Part shown: in pieces, positions 12,775 through 23,790 of the stretch | Layout of the letters: every line of letters begins with the position of its first letter | Numbering within the stretch: the first letter of the stretch is position 1 | Source of the DNA: Marsupella aquatica | Lineage: Eukaryota; Marchantiophyta | Assembly: GCA_973895155.1 (NCBI GenBank) | Contig: OZ316898.1 | Location: 3,348,001 to 3,412,000, forward strand | Direction of reading: 5' to 3' | DNA length: 64,000 nt | Notes under the pieces: model-generated | The model's input: the letters and a program-made list of their open reading frames with translations, nothing else | Told to the model about the DNA's origin: nothing | Databases searched by the model: none | Program-made: the position numbers and the translations under genes

Positions 12775-13265
12775 TAGACTCCAAGGGCGTCATTCTTCAA
12801 CAAGGACTGACAATTCTTGTAGAAGGACTTCAGTCATTGGGGAAGTACTCATAGTCCTCTGCCAAGGAGTCATGGTCCTTTCAAAGGACCCATCTCAAGG
12901 AGCGTCCAAGGACTCCCCTCCTTCCCGAGGACTTCTACTTTGGCTCTAGTCCTACTCCAAGGACTTAAAGTCCTTATCAAGCAACTTGCCATCCTTATTG
13001 AAGGACTCCCAGTCCTTGTCAAAGGACTCCCAGTCCTTGTCAAAGGACTCTCAGTCCTCATATACAGTCCTTATACAAGGACTTTCAGTCCAACTCGAAG
13101 GACTTCCAGTCCGCTTCCAATCACTTTTGGTCATTCTCCAATGATTTGCAATCCTACTCTAGGGACTTACAGTGCTCTTCTTCAAGGGCTCCTGTCCTCC
13201 AAGGACTCTGAGTCTTGCTCCAAGTCCTTCTCCAAGAACTGGTCGACTCCAGTCGGACCTTTGCA
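12775..13265. repeat. array of short palindromic units, array 1
   Basis: Roughly twenty degenerate units of about 21 bp occupy about 490 bp. The best-kept unit (about 13002-13045) is AAGGACTCCCAGTCCTTGTC. Each unit contains the inverted repeat AAGGACT...AGTCCTT around a three-base centre and could form its own small hairpin. There is no conserved reading frame. A second array with a related palindromic core lies at 16452-16965. Confidence 0.85.
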
Positions 13266-13436
13266 ACGAGTCAAGATCCTAAATCAGCCCGTGCTTTCTG
13301 CCATTCTGCCTTTAGATATGTCACATGTTCAGTAGTTTGCCATTCTGCCACGCAGTGTGTATCATTATTTTGCCATACTACTACTCGTTATGATCTGTAT
13401 CCATTTTCCTACGATCCTTGTGTTGTTTCTTCCCAA

Positions 13437-13889
13437 ATGGACAAGGAAGGCTCTTTTTGCATTCTCAACAAAGTCAAGATTGAGAATATGTGGGGACTAT
13501 GTGCTGGACAGTATGTGTACAAAGGTTGTGGTGTGTTGCTGAAGGATGGTCGGCCTTGTACATTGGGAAAGCACAAACGCCGACTGATGAGGTAGAATCT
13601 GGAGTCTCCACTTGGTCCTCATTCTCGCAGTCGAGTGGAGCATGCGTGTTGTGAAGATGGGAACGTACATGTATTGTTTGCTATCCAGGTTGATGATCAT
13701 GTGATCCAGGTTAATGAAGCTAATGGGTTGGAGTTGATGGGAATATCAGGACAGTCCTTCAAGGAGTCCTACAACGGCAATGAGCAGAAGAAAAAAGAAA
13801 TTTGCGAACAGGTAATGAGTCACGCATGGACCATCACCTATGTGAAGGATGACTCTAGAGAAAAGCACCAAGTTGTAAGATTTGAATAG
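13437..13889 (+). other. possible remnants of coding exons, unassigned
   Basis: A 52-codon frame (13437-13595) starts MDKEGSF and has four cysteines and a basic end. A second frame (13635-13889) starts MEHACCEDGNVHVLF. Both have protein-like composition, and the second continues across GT dinucleotides that could be donors. I recognise no domain. They lie between the two palindrome arrays and could be the remains of a gene carried by a mobile element. Confidence 0.25.
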
Positions 13890-14098
13890 TGCCCATCGGA
13901 AGCGGTTGCTGGAATAGAGGACTTGAAGCCAAAGCCAATGTGGATGAAACTATATGAGGATTTTTCAGCTGATATAGTGGACACTTTGAAGTCATTTTGC
14001 ATCTCAAAGACTTAGAAATTCACGTTAAATAGTAGAAGGCAAGCAGATCTTGTACAGACATGATCTGCTTGTAAAGCGGATGTAGATGGTGTCATTTT

Positions 14099-14742
14099 CC
14101 TTGGAATGGGAGTATTTTTATAATTTTTGGTTCCCCCGCGAAAAGCCCCACGGGGAGGGCAAACAGACAGACCAGAAGGCCAGACCAAGCGAATAAAACA
14201 AAGCCGAACACACAGCGCACAGGCTCACACCACCAGCGCAAATCCCACAGCCCCCCGTCCACCAAACAGTGGGAAAGGGAAAATCAATCACCAACACAAG
14301 CCCAAGCCCAACCTAAGAGGGCATCCTACAGCCAGATCAACCCGGAAGCCGCGGTCCCCCTCAAGCAAAAGAATTGACAGCAATGCCGCCACTTCCAAGC
14401 CATACCCTACGCAGGTCATCCATCCATGCCTTGGCCCGAATCAGGCGGGTGCACTTCCTGCCCGGAGGGCAGCGCCGACTAACAGCAAAAGCGTTCTCCG
14501 CTGCCTCATTCAGAACAAGTCCCAAGTCAAACACCCGTCTCCCCCCCACCTGAAACATGTGAGTGTTCCTTCCCATCCAGAGTCGCCACAGAATTTGGTG
14601 CAAGACAAAGATCCGGGCCACTTGCACAGGCTCCTTCCCGCAGGCCGCCTCTAAAAGAGCCATCAGACCTCGTCCCATTGGCAAGTCCAGAATCCGCAAG
14701 GAATCCTGACATAGTCTCCAACAACGGACAGCATGTGAAATC
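14099..14742 (-). mobile_element. 5'-truncated LINE with 17/18-bp TSD
   Basis: The 644-bp insertion is flanked by TGTAGATGGTGTCATTTT (14081-14098) and the same 18-mer with one change (14743-14760). On the minus strand it encodes the end of a protein containing ILWRLWMGRNTHMF, which resembles the C-terminal region after the reverse transcriptase of plant non-LTR elements. A GC-rich 3' untranslated region and an A-rich tail near 14105-14125 follow. The tail and duplication place the 3' end on the left; the 5' end is truncated. The LINE assignment rests on these hallmarks more than on protein similarity. Confidence 0.65.
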
Positions 14743-14760
14743 TGTAGATGGTATCATTTT

Positions 14761-16451
14761 GTAGTTTTGAAATCTCTAATTAGACTTGAAATGCGTTCAG
14801 CATCTTCAATTCTATATTTAATTTGACATTGTGCATGATCAAGGAAGATCTTGAACCTTTGAATACAATTGGCAAATTCTTGGCACATTTTGAGCCCGTG
14901 GTGTTATCTTGGTATTGGGAGGTCCATAGGGTGTTCCAAGGTTGCTAAATGTTCCTATCTTGCTTGCTAGCCATTCATTCTTTCTAGAGGAGATTAGGAA
15001 AGTTGACTCTGCAAAATTCCCTATAGAGCATGATCTTGTGGTCAAATTGATTGTGAGTGGAGAGAATTGAGAGGCAGGGGGTCACAAATTATGCCTAGCT
15101 TCAAGTTGTGCCTTCACTACCAGTATGATCTAAAAACATATCCATGGAGAGTACTTTGTTCACGTTTGGAACACTGTAGCATAATTTAATGGACAACGAT
15201 TTCCAACTTAGATCTCATTGAAGGAGTAAAAAAATTCAAAATGAAGGCTGCAACAATACGAGGATTGTTCCTCTTGTGACTCCCAGGAAAATGTGTATTC
15301 TTGAGACTTAGAACAAGATCTTGTAAACCCTGTCGTAAACATCAAACATGTGTGAATGGTGAATCAACTGAGAAGTTGAACTGAATGAAACTTCTTGTAC
15401 ATGAAGGTATCCTGAGTTCAGTATATATGGTTCACACCGGCCATACTAGGGTTATTCAGGGCCATTTCACCATTACATCTCAATGTCGAACGAGTGTGGG
15501 TGTGTTAGCAACTCAGATTATCCCAAATTTAAGAAGCAACCATCAAACTAATCACTTGCGTACAAAACCCAAGGCAAGATATTGACCAATGGCTTACAGG
15601 CAGTCAGGAAACTAAGTCAGCTTCGTGGACAGAAAAGCTTAGTTTCCAATCAGATAAATGATGTAAGTGTCAGCTACTTGGACTTAACACTACACCAAGT
15701 ATCTTGACCTAGAGGATACAAGCTAAGCTGCTAAGGAAGGTGATCAAAAGTAGTCTGGCCTTGCAAGTCAACTATGCAAAACAAGGACGCTAGCTCCTTT
15801 AATCAAATTTCAGCGTTGCTCAGCGGAGGGCTGTTACAGATTCTGGATTAAATATTGTTAGATGGACCATCATTGAGGACACCAGACAACATAGTCCACA
15901 TTTTTCTGAATGAGCACTGAGATCAATTCAAAACAGGACTCGGTGTTTTTCACGACTTTACTTTCTTGCATCATAATTGTACAAAAGGGTATGGTTCACC
16001 CTCAGAGTTTGAATGCCTCTCAACCTCCAGCTAGCCCATAGGCGGTGTTGCTCCCTGGACAAAAGAACTACTGGAGCAATGCAATGATTCTAAATATATG
16101 ACAAATTCATGAGCATTTGATGTTCCCAACAACAAGCCTTCATCTCTTGCAGACCAGCCCATGCTTCAAATGTGGACTCCCGCTGGAAGACCATCAAAAC
16201 CCTACAAGAAAAAATGCAAGGTAAGAATATGAAATAAAAAGTAATTGTAGTCAGCTCAAATTTTCTGGATATGATTCCCATTTATTGAAAACTTGAATTG
16301 AACACTCTTCCTTCATGATAAGATTACAGGCCTCACGTTAAGCACTTCGGTATGTTGGCATGGAAACATACACAATGACCATGGTACTCTATACAAGATT
16401 TAAGAAGGTGATTGTTATCACCATAACTTAGAATGTCACAGTAAGGCAGGC
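14761..16451. other. no gene recognised between LINE and array 2
   Basis: About 1.7 kb without a convincing coding region. The frames present are short and AT-rich. No repeat edges were identified. Confidence 0.45.
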
Positions 16452-16965
16452 CACCTTCACACAGGAAGGAGTCAAGTCCTTCACACGGAAATGAGTCAAG
16501 TCCTTCAATCAGATATAGGAGTCAAGTCCTTCACTCACAAAAGGAGTCAAGTCTTCAATAAAAAAGGAGTTTGAAAGTCCTTCACACAGAAAGAAGATCA
16601 GACCTTCACTCAAAAAAAAGTAAAGTCCTTCACTCAGAAAGGACTCAAGTCCATCATTAAAAAAAGGACCAAAGTCCTTCAGAAAGGAGTCAAGTCCTCC
16701 ACTCAAAAAAGGAGTTAAGTCCTTCACTCAGAAAGGACTCAAGTCCATAACACATGACAAAAAGGAGTCAAGTCCTTCTCGGGAATTGAGTCCTTTAGTT
16801 AAAAAAGGAGTTTAGTCCTTTTCAGAGCGTGAGTCCTTCAGCCAAAAAGGAGTTGAGTCATGTTTAGGACGCGGGTCCTTACTTACAAGGACTTCACAAT
16901 ATACCAAGTCCTAAATATACTCTGGATGAAGATCAGGAAGTCCTCCACACAAAAGGAGTTTGCCC
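16452..16965. repeat. array of short palindromic units, array 2
   Basis: About twenty degenerate units of 23-27 bp, best matched by AAGGAGTCAAGTCCTTCACT. The core AAGGA(G/C)T...AGTCCTT is palindromic, as in array 1, but the spacer (CACTCAG with A runs) differs. The open frames here are translations of the repeat. The stretch from 16966 to 17348 contains no recognisable gene. Confidence 0.85.
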
Positions 16966-17348
16966 AATCACTCCTGGCTCTAAGTACAGGCCAATTTTAA
17001 GCAATAGGTATAGCACTGTATGAGCATACATACAGCGCAAAAGCAAAGACAAGTATAATAAAGGTGACTTGTGGACGCCATACCTGAACTGTTGCCAGGC
17101 GCCTTACTCATGCTTCGAAGTAAATTCCCTTCCAATCCCTGCCTGCACAATTTAAGTTCTAACCGAGACTTGTGAGGTCAAGGAAGTAGTGATTGCTGCT
17201 AGTGTATCTAAGTCTAAGTTGTACATCCGGCTACCACCCTTGCGACCCCCCTTCCCACCTCACACGGATTCAGAGCAAATCTAATATGAACTATAGACTT
17301 TGCATGGGTATAGCTTGCGGGTGCAATGTCATTGAACACAAATTTGGT

Positions 17349-20300
17349 TTATGACTTTGGAATTGGTTGAAACCACCTTCCTTTCAATGCTAAGTCACTT
17401 GTATCAAACTCCACCTCATACCCATCTGTAAATCCCTCTTTAATTGTGTGCAGCACCTCCTCACATTGAAGGATGTAGAAATCAGCAGCCCACTTATTGG
17501 GTTGCTCAGCTTCCACAGCGTAAAAATCACCAAGTTGCACCAGTTGTGCCAACCAGCCATCCTCGCATTCAAATGCTCCTTCCTCTACTCCAAAGCTGTC
17601 TATGTCAGCAGTCACATCAGTTGGCAATATCCCTCTCACCATCTCGAGTTTGAAATGACCTACCCATTCTACATTCTCACATTTTGCTGGTTCATCATCT
17701 ACACAATGAGCATAGAAGCAGGAGAGCTCCCTTACTTGCAAAAGAGTTGACAAACGATTACTAAAACCATCAAAGCAATGTAAGTATCTACTTCCCTTGA
17801 TTGGATCACAATCCCATTTCTTTTTGCGATTCACATCATGTGCGCCAATTTCCCAAAACATGCATCTCACCAATTGAACATCACCGTATTCCTTCTCTTG
17901 GCCAAGAGCAAATTTGTCTTTGCAAAATGCAACTACATCAGCTGCATTCTCCAACCGAGCTCCATGAATCCCTTTCAGTTGCTCCTTCTCAATTCCGCTC
18001 TTAATGTGACCACCAAGAGCATCCTAAAATCAGAACACAAATTACAATATATTTATCAGAGAGTGAATTCAGAATGTACAACATAGTAGACCAGAGCATT
18101 ATACTAGTATGCAGAGCACTATACTAGTGTTTAGGGTTGCTTAAGTCAGAAACTAGAGGTAGTGTTAAGAAACTCACAGCAACACCATTCCCATGTCCTG
18201 AAGCATGGAAGAACCACTTCATTCTAGCACAGTGTCGTTTGTAGTATCTTAAGACGTAATAGAAAGGCCTGCAAGCCTTAAACTGTGAAGCTGCTCCATC
18301 TGACCAAACCCAATGCTGATTGAATGTGATTTTTTCACCCTTCATCCATGCTGCATGTGAATCCATACAGTGTTGCACAAACAGGGTGTCGTGGGTATTG
18401 TCGTCACTAATATAAAAATGATAATCAGCTATGATGTCTCGATTCCCAGTGTCATCCTATGCCATTCCTACAGACCTACCCACAACAGCCTTGATAGAAT
18501 GGACATCCTTGCGATGTCTATAGGTCACAAGAATCAACAACGTGATCTGCTTATTATCCCAATGTTGAGTTTGAATCTCATTCTGAACCTTGAAAGTATA
18601 ATTCTCAGAAAAGTCTATGGAAGAGACTATAGTTCCCCTTGGAAATAGGTAATCTCATCAGTTATCAGTTGCTTTCATCAGTGTACCTGATATCAACTGC
18701 CACCTCATCTCAGAGAGGCTGCCAAGTTGCGATGCAAAAAAGGAAAAAATGAAGAAAAAAAAATTCTTAAATTTTTCTTCAAAATTTGAAGGAAAACTTT
18801 TTTTTTCGCCATGAGGCATCCGTACCGTATGGACACCTATCTCAGCAAGCCCAGCCGAGATGGGAAAAAAATTTCCGAAGTTTGTTTTTTCAATTTTTTT
18901 TTTGGGGAAAATTTTTGGGTTTTTTTTTCCGTTTTTTTCGGTCCGTACGCCACTGAGATAGCTGGCCTCGCCGAGATGGGGCGTACGGACCAAAAAAAAA
19001 TGGAAAAAAAAAAACCAAAAATTTTCCCAGCTGAGAAATTTTTTTTCAGCTAAGATGTTGAAAAGTTTTCAGGCATAGTTTGGACTGATTACCTTGCCAA
19101 TGGGCTCTGATATTATGAACAAGAAATGTCTTCATTGTATCCAATACCTGCAACTTGAAATCTGGAAGAGTAGTTCTCTTATGCACCAACCTCAAGCGCT
19201 TCACCTTTTGCTGTGCGCTTTCAGCAGTTCCTTTTCTTCTTCTCTCTTGTTTTGTGCAGTCTCATATAGTTCAACATACTGAAAGGTTTCCCAATCAATA
19301 GAAAGGTTCTCTGTGACATCTAGCTCCATTTCACACCACACCAACTTATGAACTCAATCCACATATTTCACAACTACCAAAAATACAACTCTTTTGATGC
19401 CGTTCCTGCCCCTCAAGCTTGGGACAAACTGCTCCCTCCGTCCATTCTCGTACAGATGTAATGGAGCACTTAGAAGCTATGCAGGAACTACCCTCTGTAG
19501 GAGCATTTTCAGATCTACATATACAACATTCACAAGTACAATCCCTTTGGTGGCGGCACCTCCTAAATTTGTTGAGTGCCTCTTTCAGCAGGTCTATCTC
19601 AACATGTTGTTTGCAACAGCAAACCATTCAATCTTTCATAGTGCGAATGTAATACGGCTTTAGTTGTTGGAAAGATTTGAGACCTATAGAGACTCCATTT
19701 CCCTCCGATGTGCACCAATCACGGAATTTCATGAAGAACTCAACCTGCAAAATACCCGATAGGTTGTACTTAGGCCAAATCATATTATGAAAGCCATTGA
19801 CAAGACAACGTTCTACTTATCAGCTCCATCCTTGCACTTAGATACTAGGATTTTAAGACAATTAATTGGCATTGAAATAACTAGTTGTACCTCTGTATCC
19901 TCAAGCCAATGCTTGGAATGGTTCTCGTACTTGTTCACGGCTAGTCGCAATTTGGCCACATCCTTCTTGCAGGGAGAAATTTGAGTGTGGGCTTCCCAAA
20001 ATCCTTTGACAATCTGCCACACTTCAGCAAAAATCCGGTCACTCCTGACCTTTCTTTCATCCATGATAGGATATCTCTTACATGCATCTTGATCTACTAG
20101 CTGTTTTCTCATAGCCCCTGCTCTATGGATGTTTTGCCGTTTAATACCCAATGCTATGGCTAATGAAGTCTGGTATCTTTTCCCGACTATTGACTCTCCT
20201 ACCAATGCATTCAACAATGCTCGCTTTGTAGCTAGATGATCTTTTTGCCTACCTGATTTCACTATATGTAGGGATTTTATAAGATCAACCACAGCAGAAG

Positions 20301-21117
20301 CTACAGATGCATCAAGCTTTGCACAACCAAGCGCTGCAGGCTGGTAATCTCTCAACGAACTGTGCAACCATAATCTCTCCAGGACAAGCTTTCTAGCAGC
20401 CATATTATAATCCTTCATTCGAACCATTAAATCCCTAACTACACAAGAGATTAAACTATTGATACACCTTCGCTTCCTATTAGGAGATGGATCACCTGGA
20501 TCACCTTCATCATTAGATATGTTGGACATTCTTGTTGTCCGTGAGCAATACGGATGCGTCTCCCTGTATCGAGCTCTTTTCCTTGCTGCATCTCGTGTCC
20601 TGAATGCTGCAGCGCTATTGAAACGATTCACCGGAAACTCTGGCTCGCCAGGCTCGCTAGAAGACTGTACTCGTCTATTCAATGTATGAAGACAAGCTTC
20701 GCTTCTACCTATGCTCACTTTCAAAACAGACAATGAATCATTCTCTGCCTTCAACTAATTCCTTTTGTAAGTTTAAGCGCATGGTATCAGAGAGCTGAGC
20801 CACCTCTAAACGCGTCTGCACAGTTGTTTCTTGTGCCTCGTTTGTAGCAGCAGTTGTCAGTTCTTCACATTGTTGCTTCACGAGAAGAAGCAATTGTTGA
20901 CCTTCTTGCTCTGCCTCGGCAAGGATTACTTGACGTGCTCCTCCGCATCAAAAAGCATATCCATAGCGTCAAGCTCATTGCTTGTGCTACTGCATTGAGT
21001 TGTTGCATCCTTCTGCTTCCTCACAGTCCTGTCGTAATATTTCTGGCGCCTTCGATAGTTTTGTTCCTCTCTCTTTTGTTTTTGTAATTCATCTTCTACT
21101 TCACACAGGATTGCCAT
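17349..21117 (-). pseudogene. decayed DDE-type transposase-like gene (SDG...QFK / SGHG family)
   Basis: A multi-exon minus-strand gene. Its 5' part (21117 down to 19891) encodes a charged coiled coil, then a basic helical region ending HWLEDTE. After an intron at 19745-19890, the next part has LKPYYIR, then CCCKQHVEID. After a second intron come SIDFSENYTF, ISDDNTHDTLFVQHC, WSDGAASQFK and FFHASGHGNG (about 18655-18175). The last exon (18023-17349) begins DALGGHIKSGIEKEQL. The order matches a large family of uncharacterised transposase-like proteins of mosses, lycophytes, algae and animals (from memory). Damage: an in-frame TGA before the CCC motif (about 19628), a TAG near 18450, and frame changes near 20930, 20755, 19350 and 19220. 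Confidence 0.6.
18904..19028. repeat. A/T-tract inverted repeat in the transposase intron
   Basis: GGGGAAAATTTTTGGG through GGTCCGTACGCC (18904-18951) is matched in inverted orientation by GGCGTACGGACC through AAAAATTTTCCC (18980-19028), around a 28-base loop. Homopolymer lengths differ between the arms. Related sequence with GAGATGGG extends leftward to about 18810, so this may be the core of a larger MITE. Confidence 0.8.
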
Positions 21118-22030
21118 CTATCATGGGTTACCAGAAGTTGCTATGGCGGTGGCACAGCTCAAAAGATTCATCAAATGTCTCCCTTTGCCTCTCATGGATA
21201 AACAAAACTATCGACAAAGGCTTTGTTCCTCCAAGCTTTCGATAGAAAATGGGATTTGAAAATAGTGACAGTAGGCTTGCTTGAATCCCTCGGGGCTTAG
21301 AGTACAGAGCACTGCGCATTTCAAAAAACTCTTTTATGGCCAGCATAAAACTCTTTTATGGCCAGGACGTAAGAATTATTGGCTACCCAAATGCAGCCCC
21401 ATAAAATCCTGCGTCTCAAAAGTTCCAACTCACAAGACTTTGCTTACAGCAATAGTTTGACACTCCCTATTGTTCTAACCCAGCGGGCTCACCACCATCA
21501 AGGACTACAGCCCATAAGGCCCTCCAGGCCATGAGTTACCCTTCCCAGTAAACACACATCAAAATCTGACAATATACCATGTGCACTCAGTGATTGAAAA
21601 ATAATATGAGGTTTATATGGTACGGAGAGATGTACTACACCCTATGTCATACTTTGATGTGCAAATATCACTCCCCATGAGTTACCCCTGCAACACATGT
21701 GATAATCTGTGGTGTACATTCATTGATCTAAAGGGTTCTTGGTACGGATGGATGTTCTGCAGAGTATACGTATATCAAAATAAATAAATTATTCTGATGT
21801 GAAGTTACCGGGACCCTTGAGTTTAGTACCATGCACTAAATATTCTCCAATAATCATGGAGACGTATTTGGAATGTAGGGGAATACGCTCGTAGCGACAC
21901 AATCATCAAATCATGCTTTGCAATCTTCAAGGAGAAAAAGTGGTATTGTGGAAGGCCAAATCAGCAACCTATGGCGGCCATTAAAGGTCAGACTCTTTCT
22001 CGTCTTTTCGCACATCGACTGCAGTAGCGA

Positions 22031-22033
<3 letters not shown>
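21118..22033. other. intergenic between transposase remnant and PEPC leader
   Basis: No coding region recognised. A 22-base phrase containing CTCTTTTATGGCCAG is duplicated near 21329-21366. Confidence 0.4.

Positions 22034-22063
<30 letters not shown>
22034..22063. repeat. (GA)n microsatellite
   Basis: An uninterrupted GA dinucleotide run of about 30 bases upstream of the PEPC gene. GA/CT tracts are common in plant promoters and leaders and can bind GAGA-type factors. Whether it acts here is unknown. Confidence 0.9.
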
Positions 22064-22064
<1 letters not shown>

Positions 22065-22543
22065 GAGGCATTTCGTGAATCACCGTGTATCACGGAGAGA
22101 CGCTGTCGAGAGAAGAGCAGGATTCATCCAGGGACGGTGCATTAGAAGAAGGCTCTGCTCGTTTGTTCGTTGGTATGGGTCTCTCTGTCTAAGATAAGCT
22201 GTTGTCTCCCCTCTGTATCAGTGCAGCATCTCAATCATCATCAGCATCATCCTGCCTGTGACGAAGTTGATGATGCTGTGAGTGACGGTAGAAGCTCCTG
22301 TGTCATTCTGTGGTGCTCTTTCCCCAGATTTGTGTGTTGGTGGGTGGTGGCTTGTAAATCAGGATCCTCTTACCGAGGAATCGATTCAGAAGGAAGGCAG
22401 GAAGGGAGAGGGAAGTGGATCTGAATTGTACTGTAGAGGGCAGACTCGAGAGGCAGACTCGAGCATTGACACCATCACTAGCAAGAGGAGGAAGGAGAAG
22501 CAGTAGCAGAGTGGTGGTGGCATATTGAATCGGTGGGCTCTGG

Positions 22544-22552
22544 TATAAAATA
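22544..22552 (+). promoter_or_regulatory. candidate TATA box for PEPC
   Basis: TATAAAATA lies 1.24 kb upstream of the PEPC start codon, downstream of the GA tract. It is the best TATA-like match I see upstream. If used, transcription would start near 22575 and give a leader of about 1.2 kb, which could be shortened by a leader intron (possible donor AAGGTGAGT near 22771, possible acceptor ACGCAG near 23720). The 1.2 kb between here and the start codon is otherwise GA-rich and non-coding. Confidence 0.35.
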
Positions 22553-23500
22553 AGCAGACGTCGCGACACTCCAGTGACAGCAGAGCAGGCCCGGCATCAG
22601 GTGGTAAGTTCCCAAAAGGGCGTGTGAGTAGGGGAGCAAGAGGAGGAGGAAGAGGAGGACCGACGCCCAGTACTACAGTGGTGCTGCACTGTAGGTAGTG
22701 AGCTGAGGTGAAGGTGAGGGCTCCTACAAGGGAGGAGGGGCTATAGGTGTTTGGAACGAGGATAGGAAAAGGTGAGTGGAAGGAAAGAATTGTGTGGGAG
22801 GTGCTGATCTTCGACTTGGGGGTACACGAGGGTGTGATAGTCAGTCAGGAGGACCTAGGAGAACGAGGTGAGCCAGACAGGAAACCAGGGAGTGAGGGAG
22901 TGAGAGTTTTTGTATCTGGTTGTGGCTGAGTGCCCTTTTGCTTGCATATAAGGAGTAAAGTACAGTACCGAGGTTGTATAATTGTTTGGCTGGCTGTCTG
23001 TCACAAGTGCAAGGTAAAATCCTGTGAGCGGAGGGAGTGTGACTTGCCTGCGCGCTCTCGTTGGGAATCGAGTGAGAAGTAATATTCGGGGCATCACTTG
23101 CGGTGGTGGAGGGAGAATCCTTGCGAGGGAGGTACTTGGTTAGGGTTCAGAGAGAGAATTAAATAGCTGGAAAGGAAAGGCAATCCTAGGCCGTGTTCAG
23201 TAGTAGGGCGGATGAGCCGAGCCGAGCCGAGCAGACACGATAGGCGATTAGTCTAGAGAGACGAGCTTATGTGTAGAGAGAAGATCATTCATTCATTCAT
23301 TCAACCTATGTCTGCAGAGAGCAATTTCGGGATGTTCATGGTCGGGGAATAGTGACACCATCCTTAAGTGTCCTCACGGGATTGGGTGTGCAGCACAGCA
23401 ACACATGTGTTTGCAATCCAAATCATACTTTTGTCGAGGAAATCGTTCTTTTTCCTTCCTACTCGCACCCGCTGGGCTAGGAGACTAGTAGCTGACGGCC

Positions 23501-23551
23501 GGTGAGGTGAGGTGTGGTGAGGTGAGGTGTGGTGAGGTGAGGTGAGGTGAG
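23501..23551. repeat. GGTGA pentamer tandem repeat in PEPC leader
   Basis: About ten head-to-tail copies of GGTGA/GGTGT. Nearby are short runs of GCCGA (about 23216) and ATTC (about 23288). Such runs tend to vary in copy number. Confidence 0.9.
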
Positions 23552-23790
23552 CGGAGGAGGGCAGAAAGACAGGACAGGACAGAATTGGTGTCGAAGTTTC
23601 TTAGGGTAAAAAGGCTGTCACTGGCAGTGCAATCGGATTGATTAAACGAGAATAGAGAGGCAAACGGCGGGCCCCATAGGAGAGGAAAAACTGACATAAG
23701 ACTCCCCCGTTCATACGCAGGACGAGGTCAGTCAGTCAGGAAGGTGGGGCAGGAGGGGTTGGAAAAAGAAGGGAAGGCTGTGTGTAGTCT

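Noticed and set aside
12940-13335. Leucine/valine-rich coding region
   Set aside because: It is a translation of the palindromic array; all frames show similar periodic peptides.
12775-16965. CRISPR array
   Set aside because: Units are degenerate with no unique spacers of constant length, and the context is a eukaryotic nuclear genome.
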